A DNA stretch of 64,000 bases from Myxococcales bacterium (GTDB lineage Bacteria; Myxococcota_A; Polyangia; Polyangiales; Polyangiaceae), in contig JACRDA010000354.1 of the NCBI GenBank assembly GCA_016212965.1, forward strand, positions 1-64,000, written 5' to 3'. Of this stretch, positions 15,283-23,386 are shown one piece after another (position 1 is the first letter of the stretch; every line of letters begins with the position of its first letter). The position numbers and the translations under genes were made by a program. The notes beneath the pieces were generated by a model, which did no database searches, was not told the origin of the DNA, and saw nothing but the letters and a program-made list of their open reading frames with translations.

Positions 15283-16884
15283 ATGGTCGACGTGGAAGAA
15301 GATCTCCTGGAGGGGACGCCCTACCGGTCGAAGGAGCCGCTCGGCAAGGGCGGGATGGGGCTCGTCGTGCTCGCCGAGCACCGCATGCTCGGCACCGAGC
15401 TCGTGGTCAAGCTGATGCACGACCGGCTCGCGGCGGATCCCTCGGCGCTCGAGCGCATGCGGGTCGAAGGGCAGGCGATGGCCCGCCTCTGCCGCCGCAG
15501 CCCCCACCTCGTCGAAGTGAAGGACTTCGGCATCACGCCCGCGGGCGTGCCGTACCTCGCCATGGAGCGGCTGGTGGGCCGCACGCTGCGCGCGGAGCTC
15601 ACCGCGTGCGGGCCCCTTCCGGTCACGCGGGCGCTCGAGATCGTACGCGAGCTCTGCCGGGGCCTCGCGGTTCTCCACGCGGCGGGCATCGTCCACCGCG
15701 ACGTGAAGCTCGACAACGTCATCCTGGCCGAGGACGGCGCGGGCGGGCGCGCGACGAAGCTCCTCGATTTCGGGATCGTCAAGGTCTTGAGCGCCGCGGC
15801 GGGCGTCGCGCCCACGCGCTACCCGACCGAGCAGGGCGCCTTCGTGGGGACGCCGCGCTGGAGCGCGCCCGAGCAGATCAAGGGTGCGAACGTCGACTGC
15901 CGAACGGACGTCTACGCGGTCGCGCTCGTGCTCTACACGCTCGTCTGCGGCCGTGGCCCCTTCGACCACCTCGAGAGCCCCGTCGACATCATGCGCGCGC
16001 ACATCTTCGACGCGCCCGCGCCTCCGTCCGCGTACGCGAAAGAGCGCCTCCCGCCGGAGCTCGACGAGGTGGTGCTCCGCGCCCTCTCCAAGAGCCCGGA
16101 CGAGCGGCCGGCCACCGCCGCGGAGCTCGAAGTGGAGCTCGGCGCGGTCGCGTCGAGCGCAGCCGCGTGGGCGGGGGGTGCGGACGGCGGTGCGGACACC
16201 CCGTCACCCGGATGGCTCGAGACCGAGATCATGGAGGTCGCGCGCGTGCCGCGCGTGGAGGAGGCGCCGGCTGTCCCGGAACCCCCGCGCGGAGGGCGCA
16301 TCGGGCCGAACGATCCGACCCACGTCTCGCCCGGGGTCCCCAACGTGCGGCCGCGGCCGACACCGGGCGGGGCTCCCCCCGGGCGCGTCCGAACGGCGCC
16401 GCTCCCGACGCCGGTCACACCGGCGGCATCGACGGTCTCGACGGTGAGCGGAGCCGAGGATCCCACCGTGCTCGGCACACTCGGGCCGCCCACGGCACGC
16501 ACGCCCGGCGCTCGCACAGGGACCGTCGTGAGCGGCGTGGTAGGAGCACACGGGCGCGGGCGAGCGGTCGACGCAGCTCCGCGCGCCGTTGCACCCGAGG
16601 TCCTGCCCAGGCGCGCCACCGTGCAGGCGGAGCCCCGCGTGGTGGAGCCCGTGGACCCCCCGCGCGCCGCGCACGCCGAGCCCCGGCCGTCGCGCGGTCT
16701 CGGCGTCCAGCTGTTGCTCCTCGTCCTCGTCGTGGCGGTCGCGGCAGGACTCACCCTGTTGCTGCTGCGGGGCACCGGCTGTGCATCGGCTGGAGCCCTG
16801 AGCCATGACCCTCGACCCGCCCTCCACCCTCCACCCTCGACCCCTCACGGCCCTCACGGCCTGGTAGCATCGCCGAGCGGATGA
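15283..16884 (+). CDS. Membrane-anchored Ser/Thr protein kinase
   Basis: 533 residues. Hanks-type kinase domain at ~12-285: Gly-rich loop LGKGGMGLVVLAEH, VAIK lysine in ELVVKLMHD, catalytic loop HRDVKLDNV, DFG in LLDFGIV, and APE in WSAPEQIKG. A long Pro/Thr/Ala-rich linker (~290-475) leads to one transmembrane helix (VQLLLLVLVVAVAAGLTLLL) and a very short tail of about 25 residues, so there is no sensor domain outside. The stop overlaps the start of a second kinase (ATGA). Kinase pairs with FHA proteins often control T6SS assembly in proteobacteria (PpkA/Fha); the VgrG block downstream fits that, but control of it is inference. Confidence 0.9.
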   Translation: MVDVEEDLLEGTPYRSKEPLGKGGMGLVVLAEHRMLGTELVVKLMHDRLAADPSALERMRVEGQAMARLCRRSPHLVEVKDFGITPAGVPYLAMERLVGRTLRAELTACGPLPVTRALEIVRELCRGLAVLHAAGIVHRDVKLDNVILAEDGAGGRATKLLDFGIVKVLSAAAGVAPTRYPTEQGAFVGTPRWSAPEQIKGANVDCRTDVYAVALVLYTLVCGRGPFDHLESPVDIMRAHIFDAPAPPSAYAKERLPPELDEVVLRALSKSPDERPATAAELEVELGAVASSAAAWAGGADGGADTPSPGWLETEIMEVARVPRVEEAPAVPEPPRGGRIGPNDPTHVSPGVPNVRPRPTPGGAPPGRVRTAPLPTPVTPAASTVSTVSGAEDPTVLGTLGPPTARTPGARTGTVVSGVVGAHGRGRAVDAAPRAVAPEVLPRRATVQAEPRVVEPVDPPRAAHAEPRPSRGLGVQLLLLVLVVAVAAGLTLLLLRGTGCASAGALSHDPRPALHPPPSTPHGPHGLVASPSG

Positions 16885-19283
16885 CCGAACCTGTCGCGCA
16901 TCGCCCCAAGGCGCCGCGGCGCCTCGCTGATCTCGTTCCTGGAGCGCGCTTCCAGGACTGGGAGATCGTGCGTCCGCTCGGCGCGGGCGGGCAGGCGGTC
17001 GTGTACCTCGCGCGGCACGTGCTGCTCGACCGGCTCGACGTCCTGAAGTTCCAGCGCGACCTCGCCGCGGACGACGTCGCTCGTGCGCGCCTGCGCGACG
17101 AGGCGAAGCTCCTCGCCGTCCTCGGGATGCACCCGAACCTGCCGAGCGTCTACACGATGAGCCTCTCGGAGGAGGGGCGCATCTTCATCGCGCTCGAGTA
17201 TCTCGAGGGCAAGGACCTCCGCGACATCCTCGGGTTCTATCGGCGCCTCGAGCCGGTCGACGCCGTGTACATCGGCGCCGAGGCCTGCCGCGCGCTCGCG
17301 GCGGCGCACCGGCACGGCATCGTGCACCGCGACCTCAAACCCGAGAACGTGTTCGTGTGTCGTGCGCGCCGTCCGTCGGAGGGGACGGGCGGCAAGGCGC
17401 GCGTGCGCGTGCTCGACTTCGGAGCGGCCCTGCTCGTCGGCTCCGCGCGGCGCACGCGCGAGGGCCTCGTCGTCGGCACCGCCACCTACATGGCGCCCGA
17501 GCAAGCAGGCGGCGAGGTGGTCGACGCGCGCGCCGATCTCTATGCGCTCGGGGCGATCCTGTGGGAGTGCCTCGTCGGGCGGATCCTCTTCACGCGCGAG
17601 GGCGAGCGCCCGACGCCTCAAGAGATGGTGCTCGCGCACCTCGGGCGGGAGCCCGAGCGCGTCTCGGACCTCTGCCCGGAGGTGCCCCGCTGGCTCTCCG
17701 ACCTCGTGGCGCGCTGCCTGGCGAAGCGCCCGATCGAGCGCTTCGCGTCCGCGGAGGAGCTCGGCTCGCTCCTGCGCGGTGGCCTTGCGCGGCTGCTCGA
17801 GCGCGGTGCGAAGAGCCGCCTCAGCGTCGACAAGGATCCGCGCACGCAACCGCAGCCGGAGGCGGTCGTCGCGCCCCCTTCGAGCGGTGGTGCTGCCGGG
17901 GCGGAGGGCGCCGACGGCGGAGGGGCGAATGGCGCGCGGCTTCGCGTCGTCGGGCCGCCGACCGACGCACCGGTGCCGGTGACGCCGGCTACGGCGACGA
18001 GGTACCTCGGTGCCGCGGCGGAGCCCGCGGCCGCCGAGCCGGAGGCTCCGCGCACGGTGATCGTCGGGACGCTGCCGTTCGACACGACGGCGGCCGAGCG
18101 CGCGCACGTCGGCTCGCCCGGCTCGCCCCATCCCATGGACGGGCGCCTGTTCACCGAGCGGATGCCGACCGAGGCTCCGGCCGAGTCCCCCGCGCCCCAG
18201 CCGCCCGCGCCCGTGCCCGCGCCCGCGCCCGAGCGCATGGCCGCGGTCGAGCGAAACCTCACGCCGACGGCCCCGCCTGTCCCGGCGCCTGGGCCCCTGC
18301 CGGCCGCGCCGGCCCGAGCGCCCCACGCCGAGAGCGCGCCGGCCCCGCGGTACGCGGAGGTGTTTCCGCAGCTCGTCGTCGCGCGCAGCACCGATCCGAG
18401 CCTGCCCGCTGGCACCGTGTTCGAGCTCTGCGGCGGGAGGTTCTGGCTCGGGTGGCATCCGAGCGCGCAGGTGCACCTCGTGTCGCGCCGGCACGATCCC
18501 ATCGCGGCCGAGCTCGAGGTGACGGCGAGCGGCCTGCGGGTGCGACCGATGAAGTGGACGAGCGCCGCGCCCCCACCGAAGCTCGCCGCCGAGCTCTACC
18601 CGGACGGCAAGTCGTTCCTGTTGCATCACGGGGGCGGCTTCGAGCAGGCGGGTGTGGCGCTCCACTACGCCGAGCGGCGCGATGGGCGCTTCTACCCGCA
18701 GGGTGAGCCGCCGGTGCGCATCGCCGCCCCGGGGCTCGACATCATCGGCCACCCCTCGGTGCGACGCGCGATGCAGTGGCGTCTCGAGGCCCTCCCGGGC
18801 GGTGCGCGCTCGGAGCACGCACCCTGGCTCGTCCGCCTGCGCGCGGGCGTGGTCGAGCGGGAGCACGTCGCGGCGGCGGTCGGCGGAGCGACGCCGGGGC
18901 TCGTCGGCCCGGCCGGCGCGGTCGCCGCGGTCGAAATTGGGGTTGCTCTCAAGCGCCTCGGAGGGATCCCGCTCACCGCGCCGTTCGTGCTCCTCGGCCG
19001 CGACGAGGCGGCGGGCGTCGCGCTCCCCGACGAGCCGAGCGTGAGCGGCGTGCACGCGGATCTGCATGCGCGGGGCGGGCGCTATCACCTCTTCAACTGG
19101 AGCCTTTCGAACGGCACGACCGTCAACGGCCGCGAGGTCGAGACGGCGGTGCTGACGCACGGGGACGAGATCTCGCTCGGTGACTGCCGGCTCGTGTACG
19201 TCGAGCCCGCGAAGGGGCGCTTGCCGGCGCCGGCGCCGCCCTCGTCGGGCGCGCAGAGCGACCACGGGGTGAAAAAAACATGA
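16881..19283 (+). CDS. Ser/Thr protein kinase with C-terminal FHA domain(s)
   Basis: 800 residues. Kinase domain at ~25-300: LGAGGQAVVYLARH, DVLKFQRD (VAIK Lys), HRDLKPENV, VLDFGAA and MAPEQAGG. An Ala/Pro-rich linker follows (~300-480). At ~505-545 there is a segment (WLGWHPSAQVHLVSRRHDPI) like a degenerate FHA domain, and at ~695-780 a clear one: LLGRDEAAGVALPDEPSVSG, then HADLH and SNGTTVNG. FHA domains bind phosphothreonine, so the protein may bind its own or the upstream kinase's phosphorylated products. No membrane segment. Translationally coupled to the upstream membrane kinase, so the two probably act in one cascade. Confidence 0.9.
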   Translation: MTEPVAHRPKAPRRLADLVPGARFQDWEIVRPLGAGGQAVVYLARHVLLDRLDVLKFQRDLAADDVARARLRDEAKLLAVLGMHPNLPSVYTMSLSEEGRIFIALEYLEGKDLRDILGFYRRLEPVDAVYIGAEACRALAAAHRHGIVHRDLKPENVFVCRARRPSEGTGGKARVRVLDFGAALLVGSARRTREGLVVGTATYMAPEQAGGEVVDARADLYALGAILWECLVGRILFTREGERPTPQEMVLAHLGREPERVSDLCPEVPRWLSDLVARCLAKRPIERFASAEELGSLLRGGLARLLERGAKSRLSVDKDPRTQPQPEAVVAPPSSGGAAGAEGADGGGANGARLRVVGPPTDAPVPVTPATATRYLGAAAEPAAAEPEAPRTVIVGTLPFDTTAAERAHVGSPGSPHPMDGRLFTERMPTEAPAESPAPQPPAPVPAPAPERMAAVERNLTPTAPPVPAPGPLPAAPARAPHAESAPAPRYAEVFPQLVVARSTDPSLPAGTVFELCGGRFWLGWHPSAQVHLVSRRHDPIAAELEVTASGLRVRPMKWTSAAPPPKLAAELYPDGKSFLLHHGGGFEQAGVALHYAERRDGRFYPQGEPPVRIAAPGLDIIGHPSVRRAMQWRLEALPGGARSEHAPWLVRLRAGVVEREHVAAAVGGATPGLVGPAGAVAAVEIGVALKRLGGIPLTAPFVLLGRDEAAGVALPDEPSVSGVHADLHARGGRYHLFNWSLSNGTTVNGREVETAVLTHGDEISLGDCRLVYVEPAKGRLPAPAPPSSGAQSDHGVKKT

Positions 19284-19444
19284 GGACGCCCGACGCGCAC
19301 ACGGAACTGTTCGGAGGGAGCCTCGCTTCGAGCGGTCCGATGCCATGCAGCACGAGCGCCACCACGGAGCTCGGCACGGGCGCCAGGCCGCCCGGTTTGC
19401 CGGGCAGGGCGACTGACAGCGCCGCCGCGCGAGAGCGGAGGATG

Positions 19445-19604
19445 AACAGGAAGGCGGGAAGGCAGGAAGGCGTGAAGGAGAGGGGCTCCAGGGGCGCTCT
19501 CTGCGCCGTCCGAGACGAGCTCTGCGCTCACCGTGGCTCGGAGCCGGGCCCGCGGCATCGTCTTCGCGTGCGCGTGCTCTTGGTCTTCCTGTCTTCCCGC
19601 CTCC
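19445..19604. repeat. Repeat family B, copy B1
   Basis: Left arm AACAGGAAGGCGGGAAGGC and two more GGAAGG units; right arm CTTCCTGTCTTCCCGCCTCC, its imperfect reverse complement, about 110 bases further on. Arms are purine-only on one strand and pyrimidine-only on the other. Confidence 0.7.
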
Positions 19605-19639
19605 TACGAAAACAGCCACGTAAGCGGTGGAAAAGATTG

Positions 19640-19718
19640 AACAGGAAGGCGGGAAGCCGGGAAGGTCAGAAGTGGAGATCCCCAAACCTCTCCGCCTTCC
19701 CGCCTTCCCGCCTTCCGG
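19640..19718. repeat. Repeat family B, copy B2
   Basis: Left arm AACAGGAAGGCGGGAAGCC plus GGGAAGG; right arm CCGCCTTCCCGCCTTCC repeated. The outer end CCGCCTTCCTGTT at 19784-19796 is the exact reverse complement of the first 13 bases of the left arm, so the element may extend to 19796 (157 bases, close to B1's 160). Confidence 0.7.
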
Positions 19719-19860
19719 TGAGCTCCGCTCCTGCCTGCGGGGCCGAGTTTTCACTTACTCGTGGCGGCGGCCGCCCGGCCTACCGCCTTCCTGTTGCCTC
19801 CTGCTGGCAGCGGCCAACGGCCCAGCGAAGGCACCATCGTGCTCTCCGGAGGCTGCACTC

Positions 19861-20706
19861 ATGAGCCGCCTGTTCGAGGACGAAGATCTTCTGAGCGCGC
19901 TCGACAACCGCGCCGACGATGCGACGACGCGCAAGATGCTCGAGGATCCGAGCTTCGTCGACGCGCTGAACCGCGCCCGGGACTTTCTCGAGACCGGCGA
20001 GGATCCGCTGTTCTTGCGCGTGCGGGGCACGTCGCTCCGCATCGCGAGCGGACTCGTCGAGGCGGCGCGGATCAAGGGCGGCGCCGGTCCCGCGGGGGGC
20101 GCTGCGAGAGAACCACGGAGTCACGGAGGCACGGAGCGGGACACGGAGGTGCCTCTGATGCCCGCCGGCTCCGTGGAGCGCTCCGTGACGGAGCTGGGGC
20201 GAGTGGCGCCGACGCCGCCGTCGCTCGAGCGCGCGCGCGTCGCCGACGAGACGATGCCCCACGGCGTCGCTGTCGGCGCGCGCAAGCTCGGCGCGACGCA
20301 CGTCAACGGGATCGTCCTCGGCGCCGGCGTCGTCCTCGGCTGCTTCGTCGTCGCGATGCTCCTGCTCGCGGTCCTGCACCGAAGCTCGCCCGCCGCGGAC
20401 GGGTCCGCGAGCGCGGCCTCGGGCGCGCCGGCGCCGTCGGTATCGAGCGGGACGCCGAGCGGTGCGACGGCGGTCACCGCCGCCGTCCCGAGCGCCGCGA
20501 CGAGCACGCCGAGCCCGAGCCCGAGCCTTCGCACCACCGCCAGCGCCGAGCCACCCGAGAGCGCGTCCGCGCCGCTTCTGCCGCCGACGAGGCCGCCTCC
20601 CCCTCCGCCGCCGCCCGCGAGCACCTCCGCCGCGCCGCCGCCTCCGCCCGCGACCTCGACGGCACCGGCCACCACCACCACGAGCTCGATCCGCATCATC
20701 GACTGA
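19861..20706 (+). CDS. Single-pass membrane protein carrying an in-frame repeat A copy
   Basis: 281 residues. The N-terminal ~75 residues (LFEDEDLLSALDNRADDATT ... RARDFLETGEDPLFLRV) form a small acidic domain whose RARD-x-L ... P-x-x-LRV ... RIA-x-G core resembles the N-terminus of the T6SS accessory protein at 25105. A ~29-residue stretch (~83-111, REPRSHGGTERDTEVPLMP...) is a translation of repeat family A. One transmembrane helix (NGIVLGAGVVLGCFVVAMLL) follows, then a ~130-residue Ala/Ser/Thr/Pro-rich outer part with a run of Pro. Cytoplasm-in, tail-out topology is likely. Follows the kinases in the same direction. Function unknown. Confidence 0.75.
   Translation: MSRLFEDEDLLSALDNRADDATTRKMLEDPSFVDALNRARDFLETGEDPLFLRVRGTSLRIASGLVEAARIKGGAGPAGGAAREPRSHGGTERDTEVPLMPAGSVERSVTELGRVAPTPPSLERARVADETMPHGVAVGARKLGATHVNGIVLGAGVVLGCFVVAMLLLAVLHRSSPAADGSASAASGAPAPSVSSGTPSGATAVTAAVPSAATSTPSPSPSLRTTASAEPPESASAPLLPPTRPPPPPPPPASTSAAPPPPPATSTAPATTTTSSIRIID
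20107..20195. repeat. Repeat family A, copy A3, inside a coding region
   Basis: About 89 bases beginning AACCACGGAGTCACGGAGGC and ending near CTCCGTGACGGAG. Its core ACACGGAGGTGCCTCTGA and GCCGGCTCCGTG match the reverse complement of A1 almost base for base. It sits in frame and without stops in the 281-residue membrane-protein gene. Confidence 0.8.
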
Positions 20707-20710
20707 CGAA

Positions 20711-20748
20711 GCCGTTGGCCGTTAGCCGTTAGCCGTTAGCTATTGGCC
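20711..20748. repeat. Repeat family C, copy C1
   Basis: Tandem 7-base units GCCGTTA (GCCGTTG, GCCGTTA three times) ending GCTATTGGCCC, beginning five bases after a stop codon. Markedly lower in G+C than the surroundings. The same units in reverse orientation form C2 at 47711-47752. Confidence 0.75.
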
Positions 20749-20774
20749 CAGAGAAATCGACTAGCGTTCGAAAC

Positions 20775-21788
20775 ATGAACCGCCGCGCCATCCTCTTGTT
20801 CTGTGCTCTCGCCGTTTCGGTGCCCGCGTCCCCCGCGCTCGGCGGCGGACCCGACAAGGCCCCGACGGTCGAAGATCTCCACCGCGCCGACGAGCTCTAC
20901 CGGGAGGGCTCCGCGCTGCTCGATGCCGGCAAGCTCCCCGAGGCGCGCGCCAAGTACGCCGAGGCCTGGGAGCTCAAGCAGAGCTACGACATCGCCACCA
21001 ACCTCGGTGCCGTCGAGCTCGCGCTCGGGGACAAGGCCGCGGCGGCGACGCATCTTCGATGGGGCATGCGGAACTTCCCGGTCAACGGCAACCCGGACAC
21101 GCGCAAGGTGCTCGAGCAGCGGTATGCCGAGGCGAAGGCGGCGTCGGGGACGGTGATCCTGAACGTGAGCGTCGCGGGGTCGGACGTCACGGTGGACGGC
21201 AAGAGCGTCGGGCAGGCGCCGCTGCCGGACGAGGTGTACGTCGAGCCGGGCACGCGAAAGTTCGGGGCGACGGCGAAGGGGTACGAGGCCGCGAGCGAGG
21301 TGCGTGAGATCGCGGTGGGCGGGACGGTGGAAGTCGCGCTCACGCTCGTGGCGAGCGGGGCGGGTGGGGCGGGGGCGGGGCCGGGTGGAGACGCGAGCGA
21401 CGGCGGCGTCGCGCGCTATGTGCCCGCCATCGCGCTCGGCGCGACGGCGATCGCCGCGGGGGCCATCGGGCTCGGGCTGCGCGCGGCTGCGAGCGGACGC
21501 GCGGACGACGCGGCGGCGCGGGGCGCCTTCCTTCAGTCGTCGACGGGCTCGCAGTCACCATGCGACCTCTCTGCGAACGCCAGCGAGTGCGATGCGCTCG
21601 ATGCTGATCTCAGCGCGCATGATGACCTCACGCGCGCGAGTGTCGCGCTGTTCGTCGTCGGTGGCGCGAGCCTCGTTGGCGGCGCGGTGGCGCTCGGTGT
21701 CGCGGCGAGCACCGGTGGCGGAACCGCGGTCATCGTTCCCGCCTTCGGGCCCCGCACGGCGGGGCTCACGGTTGTCGGCAGCTTCTAG
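20775..21788 (+). CDS. Exported PEGA-domain protein with TPR-like N-terminus
   Basis: 337 residues. A signal peptide (~1-23, RRAILLFCALAVSVPASPAL) is followed by a TPR-like helical region (~30-110: ADELYREGSALLDAGKLPEA, then LGAVELALGD) and a PEGA domain (~125-190: GTVILNVSVAGSDVTVDGKS ... LPDEVYVEPG). The C-terminal half has two hydrophobic stretches (~212-232 and ~282-305) flanking a Cys-containing loop, so it may be membrane-attached. This TPR-PEGA-membrane layout is very common in myxobacteria, usually beside protein kinases, and the exact role is unknown. Here it follows the two kinases and the membrane protein. Confidence 0.8.
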   Translation: MNRRAILLFCALAVSVPASPALGGGPDKAPTVEDLHRADELYREGSALLDAGKLPEARAKYAEAWELKQSYDIATNLGAVELALGDKAAAATHLRWGMRNFPVNGNPDTRKVLEQRYAEAKAASGTVILNVSVAGSDVTVDGKSVGQAPLPDEVYVEPGTRKFGATAKGYEAASEVREIAVGGTVEVALTLVASGAGGAGAGPGGDASDGGVARYVPAIALGATAIAAGAIGLGLRAAASGRADDAAARGAFLQSSTGSQSPCDLSANASECDALDADLSAHDDLTRASVALFVVGGASLVGGAVALGVAASTGGGTAVIVPAFGPRTAGLTVVGSF

Positions 21789-21815
21789 GTCTAGGTTTCG
21801 AAGGGGATCGTCAGC

Positions 21816-23342
21816 ATGAAGTCACGAACGTTCCTTGTTCTCGGTGTGCTCGCGGGTGCCACGATGGGTGCGACCGGCTGCACGCTCTACGCCGAGGATT
21901 GCGACAAGCGCTTCCGATCGTGCGGGACCGGCGGCTCCGGAGCGACCGGCACCGGCGGCTCTGGCGGGTCGGTGGATCCGGGCTGTGTGCCGAGCGAGCT
22001 CACGCCGGGCACGGCGCTTCCGGATACTTGCACGGGTGTCTTCGTCTCGGGCACGAACGGCAACGACACGACGGGCGACGGCACGCGCGGAGCGCCGTAC
22101 GCGAGCCTTGGCAAGGCGCTCGAGGGCGGTCCGACCGTCGTGTACGCGTGCGCGGTGCAGACAAGCGACACCGCGACCGTCACGGTGCCCGCGGGCACGG
22201 CGCTCTTCGGGGGGCTCGACTGCGCGGACTGGCAGTACACGGGGGACAAGACGCCGGTGAGTCCGGGCACGCCCATCGCGCTCGTGCTCTCGCCGGGCGC
22301 GGGCGCGAGCGCGCTCGAGGACCTCGACCTCATGAGCGGCCCTGGGGTCGCGCCGGGCGAGTCGAGCATCGCGGTGTTTGCGGACGGCGCGACGGCGACA
22401 CTCGCGCGCACCGACCTGACGTCCGGGTCGGGGGCGCCGGGCGCGGACGCGCCTCCGGACCCCACGGACCTCGCGTTGAACGGTGCTCCCGGCGGGCCGG
22501 GGACCGACAACTGCGGGGGCGCTGGAGTCATAGGAGGAGGAGGAGGAGGTCAAAAAGTGTGCCAAGCGCTCGACGTGAGCGGCGGAGCCGGCGGGAGCGG
22601 GCTGAATGCGGCGACGGGCGGCCCGGGCGCACCGGGCAACGGGCCGGCGGGCCTCGCCACTGGCGGCGCGGGCGGTGTCGGCGAGGGTGCGCCAGGCAGC
22701 TGCAGCGGCGGTGACGGTGCGCCCGGCACCCCCGGCACGCCCGGCGCGGGCGCGAGCGGCACGGGCGCGCTGACGGCGGCCGGCTACGCGGGTGTCGTCG
22801 GCGCAGGTGGTGCCAGCTCTGGCACGCCGGCAGCGGGCGGCGGTGGCGGAGGTGGCGCGAATGCGTGTCCGGGCGCCGGTCCCTCGGGTGGCGGCGGAGG
22901 CAGCGGGGGCTGCGGCGGCGCGCCTGGCACGGGCGGCGGCGCCGGCGGCGCGTCCATCGCGCTCGTGAGTCGCAGCGCGAGCGTGACGCTCGCGACCGTG
23001 ACGCTCGTTGCCGGCAACGGTGCGCCGGGCGGCACCGGGAGCGCGGGGCAGGACGGCGGGGGCGGTGGACAGGGCGGCCCGGCGGGCACCGGCGGCGACA
23101 ACGGCGCGTGCGGTGGCGGCGCAGGGGGCAAGGGCGGTCGCGGAGGCGCAGCGGGCGGCGGCCTCGGCGGGCACTCGCTCGGCATCGCCTACTCAGGGAC
23201 AGCCCCGAGCGAGACGAGCGTCGCCATCACGACGGGCTCGGCCGGACCTGGCGGCGCCGGTGGCGACGGCGGGCCCACCAACCAAGGCGGCACGGGCGAC
23301 TCGGGGCAGAAGGCCGACCGGCTCGAGTTGCCGGCGAGCTGA
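21816..23342 (+). CDS. Glycine-rich lipoprotein with beta-helix-like N-terminal domain (copy 1)
   Basis: 508 residues. Lipoprotein signal with lipobox ...AGATMGATG-C; then GTGGSG spacers. At ~68-110 there is the DUF1565-like start of a right-handed beta-helix (FVSGTNGNDTTGDGTRGAPY), then beta-rungs (~110-210) and a ~280-residue region of GGxGGxGxPG repeats like collagen or PGRS proteins, ending in an Asn/Gln-containing tail. Probably an outer-membrane or surface lipoprotein. The next gene is a close paralogue: the 30 bases around CACGGGTGTCTTCGTCTCGG are identical in both. Its role at the T6SS-like locus is unknown; a surface structural or adhesive role is a guess. Confidence 0.8.
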   Translation: MKSRTFLVLGVLAGATMGATGCTLYAEDCDKRFRSCGTGGSGATGTGGSGGSVDPGCVPSELTPGTALPDTCTGVFVSGTNGNDTTGDGTRGAPYASLGKALEGGPTVVYACAVQTSDTATVTVPAGTALFGGLDCADWQYTGDKTPVSPGTPIALVLSPGAGASALEDLDLMSGPGVAPGESSIAVFADGATATLARTDLTSGSGAPGADAPPDPTDLALNGAPGGPGTDNCGGAGVIGGGGGGQKVCQALDVSGGAGGSGLNAATGGPGAPGNGPAGLATGGAGGVGEGAPGSCSGGDGAPGTPGTPGAGASGTGALTAAGYAGVVGAGGASSGTPAAGGGGGGGANACPGAGPSGGGGGSGGCGGAPGTGGGAGGASIALVSRSASVTLATVTLVAGNGAPGGTGSAGQDGGGGGQGGPAGTGGDNGACGGGAGGKGGRGGAAGGGLGGHSLGIAYSGTAPSETSVAITTGSAGPGGAGGDGGPTNQGGTGDSGQKADRLELPAS

Positions 23343-23386
23343 TGGGGTCGGGGTGCGGAGCGCGCGGGAGTTCGAGGAGCGTGACG

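Larger units (their letters stand above)
19284..19860. other. Non-coding gap filled by repeat family B
   Basis: 577 bases between the FHA kinase and the next gene. It contains two B elements (19445-19604 and 19640-19718) and an isolated B arm at 19783-19797. No protein-like frame was found apart from repeat-derived reading. Confidence 0.6.

Noticed and set aside
16854..19754. 966-residue minus-strand frame opposite the FHA kinase
   Set aside because: Antisense shadow; it contains translated repeat B, and the plus strand encodes clear kinase and FHA motifs.
13117..20195. Direct CACGGAG repeats as a CRISPR array
   Set aside because: Units are 7-12 bases without equal-length unique spacers and the copies are hairpins scattered singly; no cas genes.
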